NCBI GenBank assembly: GCA_003645385.1 | Contig: QNEY01000128.1 | Span: 1 to 5,726 of the forward strand | Reading direction: 5' to 3' | DNA from: Gammaproteobacteria bacterium | Lineage (GTDB): Bacteria; Pseudomonadota; Gammaproteobacteria; Nitrosococcales; Methylophagaceae | DNA length: 5,726 nucleotides | In this document: positions 1 to 5,726 of the stretch, one piece after another | How the letters are laid out: the number at the start of each line of letters is the position of its first letter | How positions within the stretch are numbered: the stretch's first letter is position 1 | Notes under the pieces: model-generated | What the model was told of the DNA's origin: nothing | Database searches by the model: none | The model's input: only the letters and a program-made list of their open reading frames with translations | Position numbers and translations under genes: made by a program

Positions 1-1128
1 CGTAAAGCGTTAGGTCGATATCGTCAACAACGAACACGCCTTGGAGAACAAGGAGTGAATGTGGTAGTTGATGGGGAAAAACATCTGTCATTTTGTAGTA
101 ATGATTATCTAGGATTAGCAAGTCATCCAGCCTTAAAAAAAGCCTTTATTGATGCAGTTGAACAACAAGGTGTGGGTGCAGGAGCGGCTCATTTACTGAC
201 AGGTCACAGCCAATACCATGAAGAATTAGAACAGGCACTCGCAGACTTTACCGGACAACAACGCATTTTATTATTTTCATCTGGCTATCAAGCCAATATG
301 GGGGTTATTGATGGTTTAATGACCTGTGGTGATGCCGTTATCCAAGATAAGCTTAATCATGCATCCCTGCTGGATGGCTCACGTTTAAGTGAGGCTGATT
401 TATTGCGTTATCCACATGCAAATATACCTCTACTTCATAAGCGATTGCATAATGCATCTACGGCAAAACATAAACTGATCGTCAGTGATGGCGTATTTAG
501 TATGGATGGAGATCTCGCACCTTTACCTGAGATTATGGCACAGGCAAAGCAACACCATGCTGCGGTATTACTAGATGATGCTCATGGTCTAGGCGTGTTG
601 GGTGAGCATGGTCGTGGCAGTGTTGAGTATTGGAATCTTGCTCAAGATGAATTGCCTATTGTGATGGGGACTTTTGGCAAAGCCTTTGGTACCGCTGGTG
701 CTTTTGTTGCTGCTGATGAGGAAGTGATTGAGACCTTAATTCAACAAGCACGTACATATGTGTATACCACAGCACAACCAGCAGCAATCGCGGCAGCAAC
801 CTTGGCAAGTTTAAAATTAGTTCATCAAGAAAGCTGGCGGCGTGAAAAATTAAAGACATTAATAACCCAGTTTAGAACTGGTGCCAAAGCTTTAGGCTTG
901 GATTTAATGGATTCAGCCACACCAATTCAACCAGTGATAATCGGTGATGACCAACAAGTGATAACTATTGGAAAAGCACTGGAAGAAAAAGGTTTGTTAG
1001 TTGGGGTAATCAGGCCTCCAACGGTACCAGAAGGATCAGCACGATTACGCATTACTTTGTCGGCTAATCATACTGAACAACATATCATTCGGTTATTAGA
1101 TGCATTGGAATTTATATGCACTCATTAA
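1..1128 (+). CDS. bioF: 8-amino-7-oxononanoate synthase BioF (5' partial)
   Basis: This PLP-dependent enzyme of the alpha-oxoamine synthase family condenses pimeloyl-ACP (or pimeloyl-CoA) with L-alanine, releasing CO2, to give 8-amino-7-oxononanoate, the first step of biotin ring assembly in the cytoplasm. The frame is open to the left edge, and its first visible residues (RKALGRYRQQR) fit the basic N-terminal helix of BioF. About 10 to 15 residues are therefore probably missing, and the GTG at 55 is not the start. 375 residues are visible; E. coli BioF has 384. Numbering from the window edge, visible motifs are SNDYLGL (33-39), the glycine-rich GVGAGAAHLLTGHS (about 57-70), LNHASLLDG with the ring-stacking His at about 120, the PLP-binding DDAHG (192-196) and the Schiff-base lysine in TFGKAFG (Lys227). 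The C-terminal IRPPTVPEGSARLRITLSA block is typical. Related enzymes (KBL, ALAS) share the fold, but the bio neighbours settle the assignment. Confidence 0.97.
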   Translation, partial: RKALGRYRQQRTRLGEQGVNVVVDGEKHLSFCSNDYLGLASHPALKKAFIDAVEQQGVGAGAAHLLTGHSQYHEELEQALADFTGQQRILLFSSGYQANMGVIDGLMTCGDAVIQDKLNHASLLDGSRLSEADLLRYPHANIPLLHKRLHNASTAKHKLIVSDGVFSMDGDLAPLPEIMAQAKQHHAAVLLDDAHGLGVLGEHGRGSVEYWNLAQDELPIVMGTFGKAFGTAGAFVAADEEVIETLIQQARTYVYTTAQPAAIAAATLASLKLVHQESWRREKLKTLITQFRTGAKALGLDLMDSATPIQPVIIGDDQQVITIGKALEEKGLLVGVIRPPTVPEGSARLRITLSANHTEQHIIRLLDALEFICTH

Positions 1129-1139
1129 CTACTATACTT

Positions 1140-1217
1140 GTCATCCTCGCGAAAGTAGGGAGCTATGGGCTGTTCAAATATCCACTGTCATTGGATTCTT
1201 GCGTTTGCGAGAATGAC
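1140..1217. repeat. Imperfect inverted repeat with hairpin arms, bioF-bioH gap
   Basis: A left arm (1140-1164, beginning GTCATCCTCGCGAAAG) and a right arm (1193-1217, ending GCGAGAATGAC) are imperfect reverse complements, separated by about 28 bases. Each arm is itself a small hairpin. In the right arm ATTCTTGC (1195-1202) pairs with GCGAGAAT (1207-1214) across a GTTT loop with one G-T wobble; the left arm folds less well around a GAAA loop. The arms resemble the GTCATTCCCGCGAAAGCGGGAAT type of dispersed palindrome found between genes in many proteobacteria. That resemblance is from memory and has not been searched. There is no U-run, so this is not a classical terminator, although the transcript could fold and reduce read-through or stabilise RNA ends within the biotin operon. 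Confidence 0.65.
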
Positions 1218-1236
1218 GATGGAATGGTAGGTATTC

Positions 1237-1998
1237 ATGCATATTAGGGTAATAGGTCAAGGACCTGACTTGGTAATGTTGCATGGATGGAGTATGCATA
1301 GTGCTGTTTGGCATGATCTTACAAATGAGCTGGCTAAAAACTTCACCTTGCATTTAGTTGATTTACCAGGCCATGGTCAAAGTAGCTGGCAGCAAGGTGA
1401 TTTAGAACTTGGTGTGTTGGTTAATAATCTGGCAATGGAACTACCTGAAACTGCCTATTGGTTGGGTTGGTCATTAGGAGGCTTGATTAGTCTGGCTTTT
1501 GTTGAGCTATTCCCTGAGCGAGTCAGAAAACTTATCCTTATGGCAGCTACGCCTTGTTTTGTGCAAAAGGATGATTGGTCCTGTGCCATGAATACCGATA
1601 TATTTAAGCAATTTGCAGATAATCTTAATGTGAATCAGGCCGAAACCTTACAAAGGTTTCTATTATTGCAAGCACGAGGTCCTGATCATAGTCGGGATAC
1701 AATTCGACAATTGGGGAAACAATTGGCCATAGAAAATCCACCTAGGTCAGAAGCTTTACAGGCTGGACTGAAATTATTAATCAAAACTGATATGAGAACA
1801 CAATTTTCTGATCTCGCCTGTCCAGTACAGATGATTGTAGGTGACCGTGATACCTTGATTCCTAAAGATATGTTGTCAGAAGCGAAAAGATTACATGCTG
1901 AAGTAAAGGTAAGCTTATTGTCTGGTGCTGGACATGCACCTTTTATTTCTCAGCCGGTAGAATGTCAAAAACTGATTGAAAGCTTTATTAATGAATAA
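1237..1998 (+). CDS. bioH: Pimeloyl-ACP methyl ester carboxylesterase BioH
   Basis: This cytoplasmic alpha/beta-hydrolase cleaves the methyl ester of pimeloyl-ACP methyl ester, ending the BioC/BioH detour through fatty-acid synthesis and giving BioF its substrate. The 253 residues match the family length (E. coli BioH 256). The oxyanion-region LHGW lies at 15-18. The nucleophile elbow GWSLGG puts the catalytic serine at Ser79; the acid is Asp205 in GDRDTLIP, and the base is His233 in GAGHAPFIS. The phrases FTLHLVDLPGHG and YWLGWSLGG are very BioH-like and separate it from generic hydrolases. The start at 1237 is favoured because the in-frame ATG at 1219 meets a stop three codons later. A modest Shine-Dalgarno (AGG, 1229-1231) lies 5 bases upstream. 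The gene is separated from bioF by the inverted repeat, and its end overlaps bioC. Confidence 0.95.
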   Translation: MHIRVIGQGPDLVMLHGWSMHSAVWHDLTNELAKNFTLHLVDLPGHGQSSWQQGDLELGVLVNNLAMELPETAYWLGWSLGGLISLAFVELFPERVRKLILMAATPCFVQKDDWSCAMNTDIFKQFADNLNVNQAETLQRFLLLQARGPDHSRDTIRQLGKQLAIENPPRSEALQAGLKLLIKTDMRTQFSDLACPVQMIVGDRDTLIPKDMLSEAKRLHAEVKVSLLSGAGHAPFISQPVECQKLIESFINE

Positions 1999-2893
1999 CG
2001 AATTACCAAACAAACAATTAGTGGCACGATCTTTTGGGAAAGCTGCTGCACGCTACGATGATGTTGCTGTATTGCAACGTCAGACAGGTGATGAATTATT
2101 AGAGCGTTTGTCACTAGTAAAGCTTCAACCTAAACGAGTGCTAGACTTAGGTGTGGGTACAGGCCGAAATTTATCTTTGCTGGCAAAACGCTATCCGAAA
2201 GCACAATTGTTGGCTGTTGATATTGCACCTGCCATGTTGCAGCAGGCTAAACAGCGTTATCAGCAGGTACGAGGTTTAAAGCGTTGGTTACCTGATAACA
2301 ATAAACCAATGTACATTGCAGGAGATGCTGACCAATTACCGCTGGCAGAGAACAGTGTTGATTTGGTGTTTGCCAACTTGGCCTTACAATGGTGCGATCC
2401 ACGAATGAGCTTTGCAGAAATTCAGCGAGTACTACGCCCTGATGGTTTATTAATGTTCACTACTCTGGGGCCAGACACCTTATATGAGTTACGTTCAGCT
2501 TGGGCGACAGTTGATGATTATCCACACGTAAATATGTTTTATGACATGCACGATGTAGGTGAATCGATGATGGAAGCAGGATTGGCTGAACCTGTACTGG
2601 ATACCGATCGTTACTCCTTAACCTATGATTCAACAATGTCATTGATGAAAGACTTGAAAGTCTTGGGTGCACACAATGTAAATCAAGGTCGCCGTAGAAG
2701 CTTGACTGGTAGGCAGGCATTTAAACAAGTTGCTGATGCCTATGAACAGTTCCGTACTGGAGATTTATTACCTGCTACTTATGAAGTAGTCTATGGCCAT
2801 GCTTGGGGTGGAAATATCAAGACGCAGCAAGTAGATAATGATGGCAGTGTCAGCATTCCTGTGAGCCAAATTAAACGGCGGCAGCCATCATGA
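1991..2893 (+). CDS. bioC: Malonyl-ACP O-methyltransferase BioC (long form)
   Basis: This SAM-dependent methyltransferase methylates the free carboxyl of malonyl-ACP so that it can prime fatty-acid elongation toward pimelate. The 300-residue product has the class I fold: motif I LDLGVGTG (51-58), an acidic residue after strand 2 (Asp77 in AVDIAPAML), GDADQLPL (111-118), SVDLVFANLALQWCD (122-136) and the RVLRPDGLLMFTTLGPDTL segment (147-164). The N-terminal VARSFGKAAARYD is the usual BioC opening. The ATG at 1991 is chosen because the protein then begins just before this conserved block; a TTG at 1976 would add only five residues deeper inside bioH. The ATG lies 8 bases inside the end of bioH, suggesting translational coupling. 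E. coli BioC has 251 residues; the extra length is an insert near 90-108 and a C-terminal tail after YGHAWG. Confidence 0.94.
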   Translation: MNNELPNKQLVARSFGKAAARYDDVAVLQRQTGDELLERLSLVKLQPKRVLDLGVGTGRNLSLLAKRYPKAQLLAVDIAPAMLQQAKQRYQQVRGLKRWLPDNNKPMYIAGDADQLPLAENSVDLVFANLALQWCDPRMSFAEIQRVLRPDGLLMFTTLGPDTLYELRSAWATVDDYPHVNMFYDMHDVGESMMEAGLAEPVLDTDRYSLTYDSTMSLMKDLKVLGAHNVNQGRRRSLTGRQAFKQVADAYEQFRTGDLLPATYEVVYGHAWGGNIKTQQVDNDGSVSIPVSQIKRRQPS

Positions 2894-3546
2894 CCAGTAT
2901 TTTTGTTACCGGCACAGATACGGGTGTTGGCAAAACATTTATTAGTGTGGCATTAATTAAGTTGTTACAACAACAAGGATTAAAAGTTGCTGGTATGAAA
3001 CCCATTGCCAGTGGTTGTGAACCCACTGTTGAAGGTTTACGTAATGATGATGCATTGAGATTAAGCCAGCAGTCTAATGTTGATTTACCCTATGATTTAA
3101 TTAATCCCTATGCCTTTGAACCAGCAATTGCACCACATATTGCTGCTGAACAAGCAGATATTGAAATTGATTTAAATATTATTCAACAGAACTATCAGAA
3201 AATTCAACAACAAGTAGATGCTGTGGTGGTTGAAGGAGCTGGTGGTTGGTTAGTACCACTAAATAAATCTCAAACTATGGCAGATCTAGCCATCCAACTT
3301 GAATTGCCTATTATTTTGGTTGTAGGTATTCGTTTGGGATGTATTAATCATGCCTTATTAACCGTTAAAGCGATTGAATCAACGGGCTTGAGTCTACAAG
3401 GTTGGATTGCAAATCATCCTGAACCAAGTGAACAAGGTGCAGAAATAGTAAAAACATTAAAGCAATCTATTAAAGCACCTTGTTTAGGAAATGTTCCTGC
3501 TCTTAATGCTAAAGAAAGGGCAATAAACTATTTGGAAGTAGTTTGA
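2890..3546 (+). CDS. bioD: Dethiobiotin synthetase BioD
   Basis: This ATP- and Mg-dependent cytoplasmic enzyme carboxylates 7,8-diaminononanoate and closes the ureido ring to give dethiobiotin, the substrate of BioB. The 218-residue product is close to E. coli BioD (225). The P-loop GTDTGVGKT occupies 8-16 with Lys15. Lys37 and Ser41 in MKPIASG are the expected substrate and nucleotide contacts. RNDDAL (51-56) and VEGAGGW with Glu115 (114-120) are family signatures, as are ILVVGIRLGCINHALLT (142-158) and the nucleotide-specificity loop around GWIAN. The start codon overlaps the bioC stop as ATGA, and GGCGG at 2877-2881 is a plausible ribosome-binding site 8 bases upstream. It is the last biotin gene visible in this cluster. 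Confidence 0.96.
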   Translation: MTSIFVTGTDTGVGKTFISVALIKLLQQQGLKVAGMKPIASGCEPTVEGLRNDDALRLSQQSNVDLPYDLINPYAFEPAIAPHIAAEQADIEIDLNIIQQNYQKIQQQVDAVVVEGAGGWLVPLNKSQTMADLAIQLELPIILVVGIRLGCINHALLTVKAIESTGLSLQGWIANHPEPSEQGAEIVKTLKQSIKAPCLGNVPALNAKERAINYLEVV

Positions 3547-3614
3547 GTGGTACAAGATCTATTTCGCAGAATAATCTATTATGCTCAAATCAACTTAACC
3601 TAATAATTCTAGCT

Positions 3615-3618
3615 GGAG
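3615..3618 (+). promoter_or_regulatory. Ribosome-binding site deciding the DUF2846 lipoprotein start
   Basis: GGAG lies 5 bases before the ATG at 3624, the strongest Shine-Dalgarno in this part of the window. It favours that ATG over an in-frame TTG at 3543 that would overlap the bioD stop and put 27 non-signal residues before the hydrophobic leader. I see no convincing sigma-70 promoter in the 77-base gap after bioD; TATTAT at 3577-3582 could be a -10 box but has no good -35 partner. Confidence 0.7.
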
Positions 3619-3623
3619 AAAAT

Positions 3624-4064
3624 ATGTTTTTAAGACCGTTACAATTTATATTAATCACGGTATTTATAATGACCTGTACGGCATGTGGTTCGGTGCAATA
3701 CATGGCACCAGAACAAGATTCTGAAGCTAAACAATTTAAGGTGGCAGACGGGAAATCTAATATTTATATCTACAGATATGAAAATGTAGTTTTTAACACC
3801 GATATTTCGGTAGATATTGATGGACAACATGCTGGTGTTACAAATCACAAAACATACATCCTACAATCTGTAGATCCTGGGAAACATACTATTACAGCCC
3901 ATGCTGAGAATATAGATGAACTTGAGTTAACCACCGAAGCAGGAAGAAACTATTTTATTTGGCTTGAAGTTAATTTAGGTGCTGTCACCAATCGTGCACA
4001 CCTTCATTCAGTTAGTAGCCAAATAGGAAAGGCAGGAGTCAATGAGTGCAGATTGGTAAAATAA
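3624..4064 (+). CDS. DUF2846-like predicted lipoprotein
   Basis: A 146-residue predicted exported protein of unknown function. It begins with one Arg and a hydrophobic run (about 6-17), then TCTACGS, where Cys21 is the likely lipidated cysteine. The lipobox is imperfect because position -3 is Cys, not Leu or Val; Cys18 is a poorer alternative. The mature part resembles DUF2846: a GKSNIYIYR strand near 44-52, an IDGQHAG turn, the VDPGKHTITAHAEN block and the TEAGRNYFIWLEV strand, together suggesting a small beta-sandwich. Family members are periplasmic or outer-membrane-attached proteins with no established biochemical role. It follows bioD by 77 bases on the same strand, so read-through is possible, but nothing in it suggests a part in biotin synthesis. 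The family assignment is from pattern memory. Confidence 0.8.
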   Translation: MFLRPLQFILITVFIMTCTACGSVQYMAPEQDSEAKQFKVADGKSNIYIYRYENVVFNTDISVDIDGQHAGVTNHKTYILQSVDPGKHTITAHAENIDELELTTEAGRNYFIWLEVNLGAVTNRAHLHSVSSQIGKAGVNECRLVK

Positions 4065-4161
4065 CTGTGACTTACGATGTTTCAGTTTTAAAGAATTTGT
4101 AGACGTATTTTGTCGGATCAATAAACTGCCGCATGATTTGTTGGCCACTGATTTAGGGCAT

Positions 4162-4179
4162 TATGTGAAACATCACATA
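4162..4179. repeat. Palindrome in the convergent gap, possible weak terminator
   Basis: TATGTGA (4162-4168) and TCACATA (4173-4179) are perfect 7-base arms around AACA. The right arm covers the stop codon of the minus-strand GST gene (4173-4175). Lying between two converging genes it could form a hairpin that ends or protects either transcript, but there is no T-run on either side. It resembles a CRP half-site pair (TGTGA/TCACA), but the spacer is 4 bases rather than 6 and no promoter is evident here. Confidence 0.4.
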
Positions 4180-4838
4180 TTGGTGGACAAAGTTGTAAAT
4201 GGGAATTGAACTCTTTCTTTTTGATTAGATTGCCATGCTGGATATTTGTGCATAATGTTCAGAAATAAAGTACTTTCAATAAAACCCCCCAGCCACTTTC
4301 TCAATCTTGGATAAGGGGATTGTTTAAACCAATCTATATCTGAAAAAGCAAATTGGCGAATAAAAGGAAAAATAGCAATATCGGTAAAAGTGATGTTATC
4401 TCCGGATAAATAGCTTGCTTTTGCTAACTGTTTCTCTAACATTAATAATGTATGTTCACCTTGCTCGCGATAATATTGTTCTGGATGTTCAGGGTAACGA
4501 TCAGCATATTTATATCGGTCTAACCAATATTTGAATTTCTCATCATTGTTTGCAATCAATTCATTGCTGATCTTGGTTAACCAATTATCTGGATCCGATT
4601 GTCCTAGTGCCCACACCATAATATCCAAACTTTCATCAATTACTGTGTTATCAGCTGTTAGTAATACTGGAACAGTGGCTTTAGGTGAAATATCCAGTAA
4701 GGCTTGTGGTTTGTCACGTAATACTACTTCGCGTAATTCAACTTGAATACCACTAACCGCTATTGCCATGCGGGCACGCATGGCATAGGGGCAGCGTCGA
4801 AAACTATACAGAATAGTGTTACTACTCAGCGCATTCAT
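4173..4838 (-). CDS. Glutathione S-transferase-like protein (CPYA type)
   Basis: A 221-residue two-domain protein of the GST superfamily, probably cytoplasmic. Using the start at 4838, the N-terminal thioredoxin-like domain has YSFRRCPYAMRAR with the likely catalytic Cys16, the cis-proline loop VPVL (56-59, Pro57) and DES (68-70), the usual contact for the gamma-glutamyl end of glutathione. The C-terminal helical domain carries the N-capping box T150-x-x-D153 in NITFTDIAIFP. A cysteine in CPYA, rather than Tyr or Ser, suggests thiol transfer or reduction as in omega-like GSTs; the actual substrate is unknown. The ATG at 4836-4838 is chosen over one 12 bases upstream (4850) because GGTGG precedes it at a 5-base spacing. 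It lies downstream of the DUF4139 gene on the same strand and converges on the DUF2846 gene. Confidence 0.88.
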   Translation of the reverse strand: MNALSSNTILYSFRRCPYAMRARMAIAVSGIQVELREVVLRDKPQALLDISPKATVPVLLTADNTVIDESLDIMVWALGQSDPDNWLTKISNELIANNDEKFKYWLDRYKYADRYPEHPEQYYREQGEHTLLMLEKQLAKASYLSGDNITFTDIAIFPFIRQFAFSDIDWFKQSPYPRLRKWLGGFIESTLFLNIMHKYPAWQSNQKERVQFPFTTLSTNM

Positions 4839-4843
4839 CTTTT

Positions 4844-4848
4844 CCACC
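4844..4848 (-). promoter_or_regulatory. Ribosome-binding site supporting the GST start at 4838
   Basis: Read on the minus strand, GGTGG stands 5 bases before the ATG at 4836-4838. The upstream alternative ATG (4848-4850) has no Shine-Dalgarno match. The difference is only four residues (MVEK). Confidence 0.5.
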
Positions 4849-4852
4849 ATAA

Positions 4853-5023
4853 CTACGTTATTTTCGTACTCAAATGGTTATGTCCATGGATGGAGTGTAT
4901 GCCAAAAAAATGCAGGAGCAATTTTTGGTCACATATTTTAATATGCTCCCATTCTCCGTGCGAAAAAGCCTTGTTCTGCTGAAAAATATAAACACGCTGA
5001 GCAGTAACATGAATAACATCCAT
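4853..5023 (-). CDS. Doubtful 56-aa open frame between DUF4139 gene and GST
   Basis: I do not recognise this product. The frame begins MDVIHVTAQRVYIF and ends HNHLSTKIT, is rich in histidine, and has no signal peptide, membrane helix or known motif. In its favour, its ATG comes 2 bases after the stop of the DUF4139 gene and its stop lies 2 bases before the upstream ATG of the GST gene. It thus fills the gap exactly, as an operon gene would, and its codons often end in T or A like the neighbours. Against it, there is no Shine-Dalgarno before the ATG, and a competing open frame covers most of the same bases on the plus strand. The stretch also contains inverted repeats more typical of non-coding DNA. 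Treat it as a candidate only. Confidence 0.25.
   Translation of the reverse strand: MDVIHVTAQRVYIFQQNKAFSHGEWEHIKICDQKLLLHFFGIHSIHGHNHLSTKIT
4915..4949. repeat. Interrupted inverted repeat in the GST-DUF4139 gap
   Basis: GGAGCA (4915-4920) and TGCTCC (4944-4949) are perfect 6-base arms separated by 23 bases. A second, mutually exclusive palindrome, CATATTTTAATATG (4932-4945), overlaps the right arm. A weaker pair, CTGCT (4976-4980) and AGCAG (5000-5004), lies beyond it. These could be folded RNA, an operator, or part of a dispersed repeat. No clear promoter for the GST gene could be read in this stretch. Confidence 0.35.
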
Positions 5024-5025
5024 TT

Positions 5026-5726
5026 TTAGTATTGAACTAAAACACGATACTTTAATGTTTGACTACTCTCAGCTGGAATTGTGACATGCCACTCTGCAGT
5101 GCCAGAAGCCACTTTTTTATGAGGAAAGTTTTCTTTTATTACTTTCCATTCACCAGGAACGGGTTCTCGAACAGTGACGGTAACCGCTTCAGACTTTGCA
5201 TTTTTTAATTCAAGCTCGTAACTACTTTCATAAGCTACATGATGAGGTGCATAGTGACGGGCTTTTTTGAAATCAGTTTGTTTCATATTGGCCGTGACAT
5301 CAAAGGCATCGCCAAGTTTTAGCCGAATATCTTCATTTTTAGGCGTATGGTCGATACGGTCTTCACCGACAAATTGGGCATTGCCCTTAGTATCATTTTT
5401 ATAAACTCTAACAATGCCTTTCGGAATAGGTAAACCTAGGTTCGCTTTTTCATTGTTGTTAAATTCAACAAATACCCCAACTTTTATTTTTTGGCCAATC
5501 TGGCCATATTTACTGTTGTAATAATAGTCACGACCTTGCAGTAAAAACTCTTTTGTAACAGGAATAGACGTAGCAGAAAGTAAAGCTACTTGTTTGGTCT
5601 GTTTGTCAGCTAATGTTGTTTCCCTATTTAGACTATACAGGTGATATTCAAACAGGCTTTCCTCTGTGATACCATCCTCTTCCATGACTGTCATCTCCAT
5701 TCTTTTAACCGTTGGAGAAGATCTGC
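5026..5726 (-). CDS. DUF4139 domain-containing protein, C-terminal part (5' partial)
   Basis: The last 232 residues of a larger protein whose N-terminal part lies beyond the right edge. The frame stays open upstream of the first Met (5700), reading RSSPTVKR before it, so 5700 is an internal methionine. The visible part opens with EESLFEYHLYSL, then RETTLADKQTKQVALL, a GLPIPKGIVRVYK strand, LKLGDAFDVTA and a C-terminal EPVPGEWKVI followed by a beta-rich tail ending LVQY. These are hallmarks, from memory, of the DUF4139 domain, a mostly beta fold found in proteins of roughly 450 to 550 residues that usually carry an N-terminal signal peptide. The function is not established. No membrane segment is visible here. 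The GST-like gene follows downstream on the same strand about 190 bases away. Confidence 0.85.
   Translation of the reverse strand, partial: RSSPTVKRMEMTVMEEDGITEESLFEYHLYSLNRETTLADKQTKQVALLSATSIPVTKEFLLQGRDYYYNSKYGQIGQKIKVGVFVEFNNNEKANLGLPIPKGIVRVYKNDTKGNAQFVGEDRIDHTPKNEDIRLKLGDAFDVTANMKQTDFKKARHYAPHHVAYESSYELELKNAKSEAVTVTVREPVPGEWKVIKENFPHKKVASGTAEWHVTIPAESSQTLKYRVLVQY

Noticed and set aside
49..63. AAGGAG at 49-54 followed by GTG at 55 and 61, looking like a start for bioF
   Set aside because: The frame is open upstream to base 1 and encodes residues fitting the BioF N-terminal helix, so the gene begins outside the window and these GTGs are internal valine codons.
656..859. Minus-strand open frame inside bioF
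   Set aside because: Antisense to a strongly conserved coding region including the PLP lysine, with no recognisable motif.
1976..1990. TTG at 1976 as an upstream start for bioC
   Set aside because: It has no better ribosome-binding site, adds five residues with no family support, and an ATG at 1991 is available just before the conserved N-terminal block.
2460..2720. Minus-strand open frame inside bioC
   Set aside because: Shadow of the BioC coding region with unnatural composition and no motif.
3543..3623. TTG at 3543 as the start of the DUF2846 protein
   Set aside because: It would put 27 polar residues before the signal peptide and overlap the bioD stop; the ATG at 3624 has a good GGAG.
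3651..3848. Minus-strand open frame inside the DUF2846 gene
   Set aside because: Antisense shadow of a better supported coding sequence.
4164..4177. CRP-like binding site TGTGA-N4-TCACA
   Set aside because: The spacer is 4 bases rather than the required 6, and it lies between converging gene ends, not in front of a promoter.
4531..4982. Plus-strand open frames antisense to the GST gene and into the gap beyond it
   Set aside because: They are mostly complementary to conserved GST codons; the 4743-4982 frame merely continues past the GST start and contains no recognisable domain.
1..5726. Possibility of a defence system, mobile island or other novel multi-gene system
   Set aside because: All long frames are explained by biotin synthesis, a DUF2846-like lipoprotein, a GST-like protein and a DUF4139 protein; I saw no nuclease, reverse transcriptase, toxin, integrase or repeat array.

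Overview
The window is a moderately AT-rich piece of bacterial chromosome. The gene order (bioF-bioH-bioC-bioD), a BioH-type esterase and a long-form BioC point to a gammaproteobacterium, but I cannot name a genus from sequence alone. Gene content is mostly housekeeping. I found no transposase, phage gene, CRISPR array, tRNA or rRNA.

Left part (1 to 3546, plus strand): four biotin-synthesis genes in one orientation. The window opens inside bioF, which lacks only a short N-terminal stretch. A 108-base gap holding a nested inverted repeat separates bioF from bioH. bioH, bioC and bioD are tightly coupled: bioC starts inside the end of bioH (8-base overlap), and bioD starts on the ATGA that ends bioC. 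In the known pathway BioC methylates malonyl-ACP so that it can enter fatty-acid synthesis. BioH removes the methyl ester when the pimeloyl chain is complete. BioF joins pimeloyl-ACP to alanine, and BioD closes the ureido ring of dethiobiotin. bioB and bioA are not in the window; bioB commonly lies just upstream of bioF in this arrangement.

Middle (3547 to 4172): a small predicted DUF2846 lipoprotein with its own good ribosome-binding site, on the same strand as the bio genes. A short convergent intergenic region follows, containing an 18-base hairpin-forming palindrome.

Right part (4173 to 5726, minus strand): a glutathione S-transferase-like gene and, upstream of it on the same strand, the C-terminal part of a DUF4139-family protein that runs off the right edge. 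The roughly 170 bases between them hold a doubtful 56-codon open frame that starts 2 bases after one gene and ends 2 bases before an ATG of the next. A competing small open frame lies on the opposite strand.

I see no convincing undescribed system. The items most worth a second look are the inverted repeat inside the biotin operon and the puzzling GST/DUF4139 gap.
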